In this document: positions 29,358 through 36,411 of the stretch, one piece after another | Layout: the number at the start of each line of letters is the position of its first letter | Numbering within the stretch: the first letter of the stretch is position 1 | Origin: Egibacteraceae bacterium | Lineage (GTDB): Bacteria > Actinomycetota > Nitriliruptoria > Euzebyales > Egibacteraceae | DNA length: 64,000 bases | Direction: 5' to 3' | Assembly (NCBI GenBank): GCA_030447925.1 | Contig: JAUJNX010000004.1 | Coordinates: 1 to 64,000 of the forward strand | Program-made: the position numbers and the translations under genes | Notes under the pieces: model-generated | Told to the model about the DNA's origin: nothing | The model's input: the letters and a program-made list of their open reading frames with translations, nothing else | Database searches by the model: none

Positions 29358-30191
29358 TCAGACCTCCTTCGCGAACGTGCGCGCCCAGCGGCGGAACAGC
29401 ACGGTGCCGACGGCCAGCGCCGCCACCGCCCACGCGCTGCAGACCAGCCAGGTGGTCGCGTCCGGCCAGTGCGGCGGCGGGTTGGGCCCCACCGCGACCG
29501 GCGTGCCGTACAGGGCCGCGTGGAACAGCTCGACGAACCAGGTCACCGGGTTGGCCAGGACGAACGGGACCGCCCACTGCGCCCCGGACTCCCGCACGGT
29601 GTAGAGCGGGTAGATCACCGGGGTCAGGTAGAACCAGGCGAGGAAGATGACCTGGGTCAGCTCCTGGAGGTCGCGGAAGCCGACGTTGAGCCCCGCGAAG
29701 ACCATCGCCACGCCCGCGGTGAAGGCGGTGAGCAGGAGGAACCCCAGCAGGATCGCGGGGATCGCCTCCAGGTGGACGCCGCGCTGCCAGATGAACAGCG
29801 GCGAGGTCGCGAGCAGCGCCAGGCCGAAGTGGACCCCCTGGCTGAGCACCAGCGACAGCGGCAGCACCTCGCGCGGGAACCACACCTTCTTGATGAGCGC
29901 GCCGTTGCCGACGATCGCGCCGACCGCGCTGTTCACCGAGTTCGAGAAGAACTGCCAGACGAGGTAGCCGGACAGGAAGAACGTCGCGAAGTTGCCCTCC
30001 CCCAGCGGGATGCGCAGGAAGGTGGCGAACACGACGGTGAACACGCCGGTGAGCAGCAGCGGCGTGACCAGGGACCAGAGGAACCCCAGCGCGGAGCCCT
30101 TGTAGCGGACCTTCAGCTCCTTCGCGACGAGGTTGCGGAGGAGCTCACCGGAGCTCAGGAGGGTGCGCGGCGGGGTGGTGCGGACGGCCAT
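29358..30191 (-). CDS. Polysaccharide ABC transporter permease (Wzm/RfbD-like, ABC-2 type)
   Basis: A 277-residue membrane subunit with six predicted spans. It begins with a cytoplasmic lead including LLRNLVAKELKVRYKGSALG, the amphipathic coupling region of ABC-2 polysaccharide exporters, followed by FLWSLVTPLLLTGVFTVVFA. Later segments include FREVLPLS-type loops (WFPREVLPLSLVLSQGVHFG) and FLAWFYLTPVIYPLYTVRES, a family hallmark. It partners the adjacent ATPase to move lipid-linked polysaccharide across the membrane. It is 10 bp downstream of the hydrolase stop on the same strand. Confidence 0.95.
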   Translation of the reverse strand: MAVRTTPPRTLLSSGELLRNLVAKELKVRYKGSALGFLWSLVTPLLLTGVFTVVFATFLRIPLGEGNFATFFLSGYLVWQFFSNSVNSAVGAIVGNGALIKKVWFPREVLPLSLVLSQGVHFGLALLATSPLFIWQRGVHLEAIPAILLGFLLLTAFTAGVAMVFAGLNVGFRDLQELTQVIFLAWFYLTPVIYPLYTVRESGAQWAVPFVLANPVTWFVELFHAALYGTPVAVGPNPPPHWPDATTWLVCSAWAVAALAVGTVLFRRWARTFAKEV

Positions 30192-30201
30192 CCCCGCGAT
30201 G

Positions 30202-31560
30202 CTACCGAGGCCCCCCGCCGGAACCGGTGTCCGGCAGGTCGGCGAAGGCCAGCGGCAGGCGGGTGCACGGGTAGGTGGCCCACAGCAGGCGCACCGGCAC
30301 GCCTGCGCCGTCGCGCTCCACGGTGAGCAGCTCGCCGGCCTCGCGGCCGCTTGCGGTGCGCCAGCGGTCGGGCCCCTCGGGGGTGAACACCGCGGGCGCC
30401 GCGGCGGCGGTGGCGCCCTCGGCGACGGCCTCCAGGCGGCCCGCGGACCAGCGGAACACGAAGGCGACGCCCTCGGTCCACCAGGGGCCCAGCACGCCCT
30501 CGACCTCCGGCGGGACCGGCGGGCCGGGCCGCCAGGGGGCGCGCGCGGGCGGGTCGGCGTCCAGCTGCGCCGCGATCAGGTCCGCGGCCAGCCCGACCGG
30601 GTCGGCGCCGCGGCCGGTGGTGGTCAGCACCACCGCGCCGACGCCGGTCGCGCGGTCGACGAGCAGCCCGCTGAGGAACCCCGGCGCGCCGCCGCCGTGG
30701 CCGGCCAGGACCCGGTCGCCCCGGCGGACGAGCTGGACGCCGAGGCCGTGGGCCAGCGTCCAGCCCGCGACCTCGCGCAGGACCTGCGGGGCACAGAGCT
30801 CGTCCACGGTCGCGGGGGCCAGGACCGCGGGGTCGGGCGCGGCCAGGAACGCCGCCCAGCGGGCCAGGTCGGCGGCGCTGCTCCACAGCCCGCCCGCGGG
30901 GTCCAGCCCGCCCCAGTCCATCACGGGCTCGGGGCGCACGCGGTCGGCCCAGGGATCGACGAACAGGCCCGTCGCCGCGTCGCCCCCCGGGTCGGTCGAG
31001 GTCGCGTCCAGGCCGAGCGGCTCCAGGAGCCGCGCCGCCAGCGCCGCCGCCCACGGTCGCCCGTCGAGGCGCTCGACCAGCGCGCCGAGCACGGCGTAGG
31101 CGAGGTTGCTGTAGTGCATCCGCCGGTCGGGCGGGCCGACCGCCTCCGCCCCGGCCAGACCGGCGAGGAGCGCCTCGAGCGGCGGCACCTCCAGGGTGGT
31201 CCAGGCGGTGCCGGGGGGTTCGCGCTGGAGGCCGCCGGTGTGGGCCAGCAGGTGGCGGACGGTCAGCCCGCCGTGGGCCGGGACGTCCAGGTGCGCGGCC
31301 ACCGGATCGCCCAGGGCCAGCGCGCCCTCGTCGCGGAGCTGGGCGACGAGCACCGCGGTGAAGGTCTTGGTGATCGAGGCCACGTTGGTGCGCGTGGCCG
31401 TGGTCGGCGCGTCGCCGGGCCGGTCGGGGCGGGCCATGCCGATCCCGGCGCTCCAGGCGACCGCGCCGTCGCGCACCACCGCGGCGACGATCCCGGGGAT
31501 CCGGTCGGTGACCTGCCGGTCCTCCACCAGCCGCCGGCAGCGCCGCGCCGCCTCCTGCAC
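30202..31560 (-). CDS. Beta-lactamase-fold serine hydrolase
   Basis: A serine hydrolase of about 452 residues of the class C beta-lactamase/esterase EstB family. It has the S-x-x-K motif in TNVASITKTFTAVLVAQ, the Y-x-N motif in MHYSNLAYAVLG and a HGGG element in LAGHGGGAPGFLSGL at the third motif. No signal peptide or membrane span is visible, so it is probably cytoplasmic and an esterase or peptidase and not a resistance enzyme. The start is uncertain: GTG 31560 gives a normal N-terminus; GTG 31572 and ATG 31614 are alternatives, and a GGAGGT sequence lies at 31576-31581, poorly spaced for either GTG. It heads the operon with Wzm, Wzt and the rhamnosyltransferase. Confidence 0.88.
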   Translation of the reverse strand: MQEAARRCRRLVEDRQVTDRIPGIVAAVVRDGAVAWSAGIGMARPDRPGDAPTTATRTNVASITKTFTAVLVAQLRDEGALALGDPVAAHLDVPAHGGLTVRHLLAHTGGLQREPPGTAWTTLEVPPLEALLAGLAGAEAVGPPDRRMHYSNLAYAVLGALVERLDGRPWAAALAARLLEPLGLDATSTDPGGDAATGLFVDPWADRVRPEPVMDWGGLDPAGGLWSSAADLARWAAFLAAPDPAVLAPATVDELCAPQVLREVAGWTLAHGLGVQLVRRGDRVLAGHGGGAPGFLSGLLVDRATGVGAVVLTTTGRGADPVGLAADLIAAQLDADPPARAPWRPGPPVPPEVEGVLGPWWTEGVAFVFRWSAGRLEAVAEGATAAAAPAVFTPEGPDRWRTASGREAGELLTVERDGAGVPVRLLWATYPCTRLPLAFADLPDTGSGGGPR

Positions 31561-31760
31561 TCCCCCGCCCACGCCACCTCCGCTCCCCGGGCCGCCCCCC
31601 GGCCGCCCGCGCACGCTAGCAGCGTCCCCGGAAACGCCGGCGCCCCCGCGGCCCGGGGGGCGCGGGGGCGGCGGGGGCGGCGGGGCCGCGGGGTGTTGCG
31701 GGCCTAGGGGTGCCCCTCAAACGCCGGGCGGCTTACGAGCACGGAGTCGGGCGACACGCT

Positions 31761-33206
31761 CTAGCGGGCCAGCAGGGCGCGGAGGGTGTCGCCGACCGGG
31801 CCGGGGACGGTGGAGGCGGTGCGGAGGTTCGCGGTGGTCCCGGCGCCGTACTGGCTGCGCTGCAGGTACTCCACGACCGCGGGGCTGACCTCGTCGCCGA
31901 CCAGGAGCTGCGGGGCGGCGTTGCGGCCGGTCCAGGCGGTCTGGGCCAGGGCGTAGGCCCAGCCGTCGGCCCGGTAGCCCTGGATGCCGACGAAGTTGTC
32001 GCCCTTGGTGCCGCGGGTGCGGCCCCACAGCTGCTCGGCGATGGCGATCGCGGTGCCGACCCGGTCGGCGCCGGCGACCCGGCCGGCGCCGGCCTCGCGG
32101 ACCACGGCGTCGGCCAGGGCGGCGCTGCCGCCGAGGGCGTGGCGCCGGGCGCCGCCCGTGCGGGCCAGGAAGGACTGGACGGCGGGGTGCAGGCGGTCGC
32201 GCTCGGTCAGCAGCAGCGGGACCCGAGCCCGGCCGGCGTAGGCGCCGCCGCTGATGGCGTCGGCCCAGTCGTCGGAGCGGGCGATCAGGACCTCGGCGGG
32301 GGCGCCGTTGCGGGCCACGACCTCCTCGGCCACCCGCACCGAGGTCTCGACCCGGGAGGCGCCGGCCAGGCGGACGACGCGGGACCCGGCCAGCTCGACC
32401 TCGACGGCGCCGGCGATCGCGGCCTCGCCGCCCAGCAGGTAGACGGTGCCGCCGGCGGGCAGGACCCGGTCGATCTCGGCGCGGGTGGCGGGGTGCAGGG
32501 AGGCGCCGCCGGTGAACAGGATCGGGGCCTCGCGGCCGGCCAGCCCGGAGCCGCTGAGCGCGTCGGCGAAGACGTCGCCGCGGGCCAGGACCACGTGGCC
32601 GGCGCTGTCACCGGCGCCGAAGACCTCGCGGGAGGTCGCGACGGCCTCCTCGACCTGGCCGTCGACCGCGGGGGCGGCCGGGGCGGCGGGGGGCGCGGGC
32701 GGCGCGGGCGGGGCGGGGGCGTAGGGCCGCAGGACGAAGTTGACCGTCATCCACAGCTTGCCGCCGGGGGTGAGGGTGGCGCCGACGCCGACCGCGTTGT
32801 AGTCGCCCAGCACGTTGGCGCGGTGGCCGGGGGAGTTCATGAACGAGGTGTGGAGGCGGTCGACCAGCTCGTCCAGCGAGGCGCCGGTCTTCACCGTGTA
32901 GCCCACGTTCTCGCCGGCGCGGACGCGCTCGCCGGTGATCTGCTGGGCGTAGGACGGGTTGTGCGCCAGGGTGTCGCCGCCGGCCATCGCGCCGGCCCAG
33001 CCGCGGGCGACGTCGGTGACCTGGGACTCCATCACCAGGGCGCCGAGGCCGGCGCCGGCGCGCTCGCGGTTGATCGCGTCGAGCAGGCGCTGCTCGGCCT
33101 CGGCGGGGGTGGATGCGGCGGAGGCGGAGGGGACGAGGGCCAGCAGTCCGAGGATCGTCAGCAGCGTGACGGCGAGGGTGCGGAGCGGCGCGGTGAGGAT
33201 GTCCAT
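31761..33206 (-). CDS. Secreted CAP/SCP-domain protein with cell-wall-binding repeats 2
   Basis: A 481-residue exported protein. Residues 1-30 are a signal peptide (LAVTLLTILGLLALVPSASA). Residues about 32-165 form a CAP (SCP/PR-1-like) domain: LLDAINRERAGAGLGALV, DTLAHNPSY, RAGENVGYTV and SFMNSPGHRANVLGDYNAVG. A Pro/Ala hinge follows. The rest holds three CWB2 repeats: HVVLARGDVFADALSGSGLA, GGTVYLLGGEAAI with VRLAGASRVETSVRVAEEV, and AEVLIARSDDWADAISGGAYAG with VAGADRVGTAIAIAEQLWG. CWB2 repeats anchor proteins to secondary wall polymers in Gram-positives. The CAP domain may act on or bind envelope components. The tandem repeats at 33271-33334 lie in its upstream region. Confidence 0.93.
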   Translation of the reverse strand: MDILTAPLRTLAVTLLTILGLLALVPSASAASTPAEAEQRLLDAINRERAGAGLGALVMESQVTDVARGWAGAMAGGDTLAHNPSYAQQITGERVRAGENVGYTVKTGASLDELVDRLHTSFMNSPGHRANVLGDYNAVGVGATLTPGGKLWMTVNFVLRPYAPAPPAPPAPPAAPAAPAVDGQVEEAVATSREVFGAGDSAGHVVLARGDVFADALSGSGLAGREAPILFTGGASLHPATRAEIDRVLPAGGTVYLLGGEAAIAGAVEVELAGSRVVRLAGASRVETSVRVAEEVVARNGAPAEVLIARSDDWADAISGGAYAGRARVPLLLTERDRLHPAVQSFLARTGGARRHALGGSAALADAVVREAGAGRVAGADRVGTAIAIAEQLWGRTRGTKGDNFVGIQGYRADGWAYALAQTAWTGRNAAPQLLVGDEVSPAVVEYLQRSQYGAGTTANLRTASTVPGPVGDTLRALLAR

Positions 33207-33270
33207 GCACTGGGTCTCGGGGGACCCCCGGACACCGAGCACGGCACGCCGGGACCAGATCCGGCACGCG

Positions 33271-33334
33271 GAAGGACTAGGCGAACGCGGCAGTCCCGAA
33301 GGACTAGGCGAAGGCCGCAGTTCGGAAGGACTAG
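33271..33334. repeat. 27-bp tandem repeats between the CAP-CWB2 gene and the lipoprotein gene
   Basis: GAAGGACTAG begins at 33271, 33298 and 33325, exactly 27 bp apart. The first two units extend further (GAAGGACTAGGCGAA) and share CGGCAGT/CCGCAGT near their ends; the third is cut after GAAGGACTAG. They fill the 152-bp gap between divergent genes, with the third copy just before the lipoprotein -10 box. Regular spacing close to 2.5 helical turns suggests a regulator binding array. Confidence 0.8.
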
Positions 33335-33344
33335 CCTGTTCCCC

Positions 33345-33350
33345 TACGCT
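33345..33350 (+). promoter_or_regulatory. -10 box for leaderless lipoprotein gene
   Basis: TACGCT ends 8 nt before the ATG at 33359, with no Shine-Dalgarno sequence between. It directly follows the third 27-bp repeat. Confidence 0.45.
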
Positions 33351-33358
33351 TGGCAACG

Positions 33359-34000
33359 ATGCGGACACCCCTGGTCGCGCTGCTCGCCCTGCTCCTGGTG
33401 GGCTGCGGTCGCGTGGACGGCCAGCCGAGCGTCCACGCCCACAACGGCGCCCTCCCGCTGGGGCCCGGCGTGCGGGTGGGCCAGACCTTCGTGCCCGCGG
33501 GCGACGAGGTCGCGGCCGTCGCGGTGCTGGTCTCGACCGCCGGGGAGCCGGTGGCCGGGACCCTCACCGTGCGCCTGCGCGACGCGCCCGGCGCGCCCGT
33601 GCGCGCGCGGGCCCGGATCGACGGCGGGGCCCTGCGCGACAACCGCTGGGCGGTCGCGCGCTTCCCGCGGCCGGTGGCGGTGCCCGGCGGGGCCGCGTTC
33701 GACGTCGCCTGGGCCGGTGGCGGGACGGTCGGGGTCTATGCCAACGTCCCGCAGGACGACAGCCCACTGGTCAACGACCCCTACCCCGGCGGGCGGATCC
33801 TGCGCGACGGCGCGCCCGCCGAGGGCGACCTGGTCTTCGACGTCCTGGGCCCGGACTGGTCCACCGTCGCACCGACCCTGGCGACCGCCGCGCGCCGCGC
33901 CGCGGGGCTGCTGCTCGCCGCCCCGGGGTTCACCGCCGCCTGGCTGTGTCTCCTGGCCGGCGCGGCGGCGCTGGCGGTCGCGGGGGGCTACCCCGCCGGG
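33359..34000 (+). CDS. Putative lipoprotein, 3' end uncertain
   Basis: Begins MRTPLVALLALLLVGCGRVDG, a signal peptide with lipobox LVGC, so the mature N-terminal Cys should be lipidated. The rest of about 190 residues is beta-rich (GVRVGQTFVPAGDEVAAVAV, TLTVRLRDAPGAPVRAR, FDVAWAGGGTVGVYANVP), resembling a carbohydrate-binding or jelly-roll fold, and ends in a hydrophobic stretch (FTAAWLCLLAGAAALAVAGG). No stop codon follows: the frame stays open through the whole antisense of the yceI gene to 34609. I end the feature at the yceI stop because beyond it the reading is antisense. A frameshift in GGGGGG at about 33981 would only move the stop to 34212 or 34634. Function unknown. Confidence 0.62.
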
Positions 34001-34594
34001 TCACCCCGCCGGTTCCGCGTCGACGCGGCGGACGGTCTCGACCTCGATCTCCAGGCGGATGTCGCGGGAGACCAGGACCCCGCCCGCCTCCAGGGCCATG
34101 TTCCAGGTCAGGCCCCAGTCCTCCCGGTCGATCTGCGCGGAGGCCGAGAACACCGCCCGGTCCTGGCCCCACGGGTCGCGGACCGCACCGGCGAACACGA
34201 CGTCCAGGGTGACCGGGCGGGTCACCCCGACGATGGTCAGGTCGCCCTCGACGGTGCCGGTGGTGCCCGTCCAGCGCACGGCGGTGCTGGTGAAGGTGGC
34301 CGTGGGGTGGCGCTCGACGTCGAACAGGTCGGGCGAGCGCAGGTGGTCGTCGCGGGTGCGGTCACCGGAGTCGACCGAGGCCATGTCGATGGTGACCGCG
34401 ACGCGGCTGTCGGCCGGGTCCTCGGCGACCGTGACGGCCCCCTGGACGCCGCGGAAGCGGCCGCGGACCTTGGTGAACAGCAGGTGGCGGCCGATGAAGG
34501 CGACCTCGGCGTGGCCGGGGTCGATCTCCCAGGTGCCGGGGGCGGGCAGCGCGATTCCCTGGACGGTGCGGACGGCGGGCGCGGCGGTGGTCAT
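34001..34594 (-). CDS. YceI-family protein
   Basis: A 197-residue lipocalin-like YceI protein: PGTWEIDPGHAEVAFIGRHL, TKVRGRFRGVQGAVTVAED, VDSGDRTRDDHLRSPDLFDV and GDLTIVGVTRPVTLDVVFAG, in family order. No signal peptide is visible, so it is predicted cytoplasmic, unlike periplasmic E. coli YceI. Members bind isoprenoid-like lipids or amides. AGGAGGGA lies 5 nt before the ATG. A -10-like TACAGT (34628-34633) lies between two operator sites shared with the divergent MarR gene, so MarR control is very likely. Confidence 0.94.
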   Translation of the reverse strand: MTTAAPAVRTVQGIALPAPGTWEIDPGHAEVAFIGRHLLFTKVRGRFRGVQGAVTVAEDPADSRVAVTIDMASVDSGDRTRDDHLRSPDLFDVERHPTATFTSTAVRWTGTTGTVEGDLTIVGVTRPVTLDVVFAGAVRDPWGQDRAVFSASAQIDREDWGLTWNMALEAGGVLVSRDIRLEIEVETVRRVDAEPAG

Positions 34595-34610
34595 CGGGTT
34601 CCCTCCTAGA

Positions 34611-34628
34611 TACGTGCGTCTGCACGCA
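34611..34628. promoter_or_regulatory. Putative MarR operator, site 1
   Basis: TACGTGCGTCTGCACGCA, an imperfect inverted repeat matching site 2 at 16 of 18 positions. It covers the predicted transcription start of yceI. Confidence 0.75.
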
Positions 34629-34633
34629 CTGTA
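34628..34633 (-). promoter_or_regulatory. Putative -10 box for yceI
   Basis: TACAGT on the minus strand, between the two operator copies and about 34 nt before the yceI ATG. Site 2 would cover its -35 region and site 1 its start. Confidence 0.45.
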
Positions 34634-34639
34634 GCAGGC

Positions 34640-34657
34640 TGCGTGCGTCCGCACGCA
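34640..34657. promoter_or_regulatory. Putative MarR operator, site 2
   Basis: TGCGTGCG-TC-CGCACGCA, a perfect 8-bp inverted repeat with a 2-base centre. Its centre is 29 bp from that of site 1. It overlaps the -35 regions of both divergent promoters. Confidence 0.8.
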
Positions 34658-34667
34658 TCTGCTGGGG

Positions 34668-34673
34668 TACCCT
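34668..34673 (+). promoter_or_regulatory. -10 box for leaderless marR-type gene
   Basis: TACCCT ends 6 nt before the ATG at 34680. No ribosome-binding sequence fits in the gap. Confidence 0.55.
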
Positions 34674-34679
34674 GCCCGC

Positions 34680-35177
34680 ATGGCCGAGGACGAGCTGGAG
34701 ATCGCCGCGTGGCGGTCGCTGCTGCTGGCCCAGAACGCCGCGCTGCGCGCGATCGAGGCGCGGCTGGCGGCGGCGGGGCAGGTCCCGCTGACCTGGTACG
34801 ACGTGCTCCTCGAGCTCGACGCCGCGCCCGGCCGCAGGCTGCGGATGCAGGAGCTGGCCGCCCGCGTGGTGCTCAGCCGCACCCGGGTGAGCCGCCTGGT
34901 GGACGAGCTGGTCCGCGCCGGCCTGGTGTGCCGCGCGCCGGACCCCGACGACGGGCGCGCCGCGTTCGCCGTGCTCACCGACGCCGGCCGCGACCGCCTG
35001 CGCGCCGCCGCCCCCGCCTACCTGGAAGGCATCCGCGAGCACTTCGCCCGCCACCTGGACCCCGGCGAGCTGCGCACGGTCCGCGACGCCCTGGACAAGG
35101 TCACCGCCGCGCACCGGCCCCTGGCCCGGATCCAGGCATCCCCGGCGGTCAGGCCGGGACGGGGACCGGGCGGGTGA
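34680..35177 (+). CDS. MarR-family transcriptional regulator
   Basis: A 165-residue winged-helix dimer. RLRMQELAARVVLSRTRVSR is the helix-turn-helix, LVDELVRAGLVCRAPDPDDG with AAFAVLTDAGRDRLRAA is the wing, and the N- and C-terminal helices form the dimer interface. It is divergent from yceI, and the 85-bp gap contains two matched palindromes, so it very likely represses itself and yceI. Inducer unknown; many MarR-YceI pairs answer to phenolic compounds or organic hydroperoxides, but nothing here specifies that. The 3' end overlaps the convergent membrane-protein gene by 29 nt. Confidence 0.95.
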   Translation: MAEDELEIAAWRSLLLAQNAALRAIEARLAAAGQVPLTWYDVLLELDAAPGRRLRMQELAARVVLSRTRVSRLVDELVRAGLVCRAPDPDDGRAAFAVLTDAGRDRLRAAAPAYLEGIREHFARHLDPGELRTVRDALDKVTAAHRPLARIQASPAVRPGRGPGG

Positions 35178-36411
35178 GGTCCTCGCGGCGGGGCCACAGC
35201 TCCGCGACCGCGGGCAGGGCGAACAGCGCGACCAGGACGGTGAAGGTGGTGTCCAGCAGCGGGTCGAGGCGCTCGGCGAGGGCGGGCGCGACCAGCGGCC
35301 CCGCGGGCCCGGGCAGCTCGGGGACCAGCGGGGCGAACGCCGCCCAGCCCCAGCCGCCGGTGTCGGCGACCACCAGCGCGACGGCGACGGCGGCCAGGTG
35401 CAGCCACAGGACGCCACGCCACGCCGGCCGGCGGGCCAGCGCGAGCGCGACGAACGGCGTGATCCACATGAAGTAGTGGGGCGAGGACCCGGCCAGCGCG
35501 AACAGCAGCGCGTGGACGACGAGCAGCCACACCCACAGGTCCCCGCGCGCCACCGGCCCCGGACCCCACCAGCCCAGGGCACGGCCCGCGACCAGCCCGT
35601 AGACGGTGAACAGCGCCAGGAAGAACACGTAGAGCACCGACCCGCCCTGGTCCAGCGTGACCGCGAAGAGGCTGCCCCCGGTGGAGAAGTCCCCCAGCCG
35701 GGCGAACTCCCCCACCGACCCGCCGAACACCCTGTTGGTGGCCATCACCACCGCGAGCGGCACGAGGGCCAGCGCGCCCCACGCCGCCTGGCGCGGCAGC
35801 CCGCGCACGGCGACCAGGGCGACGACGGGGATCAGCAGGACGGGGTAGGAGCGCATCGTGACCGCGGCGCCCAGCGCGAGCGCCGCGGCCCAGGGCCGGT
35901 CGCACTCGACCAGCAGGACCGCCAGGACCACCAGGGCCACCGGGAACGCCTCGTAGCGGGAGAACACGTAGCTCGCGTAGAGCCCGATCGGCGACAGCAT
36001 CCAGAACACCCACGCCCGCCGGGCGCCGCCGGAGCCGCGGACCAGGGCGAGCAGCGCGGCCCCGGCCGCGAGGTCAGCGGCCAGGTAGGGCAGCTTCAGG
36101 ACGAACAGCGTCCCGAACGCACCGGGCGCGTCGACGAACGCCCGCAGGACCTGGGGCCCGAGCGCCTCGGCATCACCCCAGTTCCAGGGGTCGGTCCACA
36201 GCGACCCCTCCGGCGGGAGCAGCGGCGCCAGCACCCGCAGCGCCAGCGCGTGCAGGTGGTGGGCGCCCATGTTCACCAGGTAGTCACCGTAGAGGCGGCC
36301 CTCGAAGGCGATGACGTGGGCGCGCCAGTAGACGGCCAGGAGGTCGCTGCTGACCGCGAACGGCATCAGCAGGAACCGGACGAGGAGTCCGATCCCCAGC
36401 CACCGCAGCAT
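35149..36411 (-). CDS. Polytopic membrane protein, GT87/mannosyltransferase-like
   Basis: A 420-residue protein with about ten hydrophobic spans. It begins MLRWLGIGLLVRFLLMPFAV; loop 1 has SSDLLAVYWRAHVIAFEGRL, where an acidic residue follows the first span as in GT-C transferases. Other recognisable parts are WMLSPIGLYASYVFSRYEAF, VTMRSYPVLLIPVVALV and SSPHYFMWITPFVALALA. This is the pattern of GT87/DUF2029 or PIG-M-like mannosyltransferases, which use polyprenyl-phosphate sugars on the outer face. Its ATG lies 1 bp from the stop of the upstream GT2-GT4 gene, so the two are co-transcribed. The sugar donor and acceptor are not visible. Confidence 0.82.
   Translation of the reverse strand: MLRWLGIGLLVRFLLMPFAVSSDLLAVYWRAHVIAFEGRLYGDYLVNMGAHHLHALALRVLAPLLPPEGSLWTDPWNWGDAEALGPQVLRAFVDAPGAFGTLFVLKLPYLAADLAAGAALLALVRGSGGARRAWVFWMLSPIGLYASYVFSRYEAFPVALVVLAVLLVECDRPWAAALALGAAVTMRSYPVLLIPVVALVAVRGLPRQAAWGALALVPLAVVMATNRVFGGSVGEFARLGDFSTGGSLFAVTLDQGGSVLYVFFLALFTVYGLVAGRALGWWGPGPVARGDLWVWLLVVHALLFALAGSSPHYFMWITPFVALALARRPAWRGVLWLHLAAVAVALVVADTGGWGWAAFAPLVPELPGPAGPLVAPALAERLDPLLDTTFTVLVALFALPAVAELWPRREDLTRPVPVPA

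Noticed and set aside
31615-31740. Very G-rich stretch after the hydrolase gene, considered as a terminator or G-quadruplex regulator.
   Set aside because: G-runs here are little longer than in coding regions nearby, and no stable hairpin with a defined loop was found beyond GGGG-TG-CCCC.
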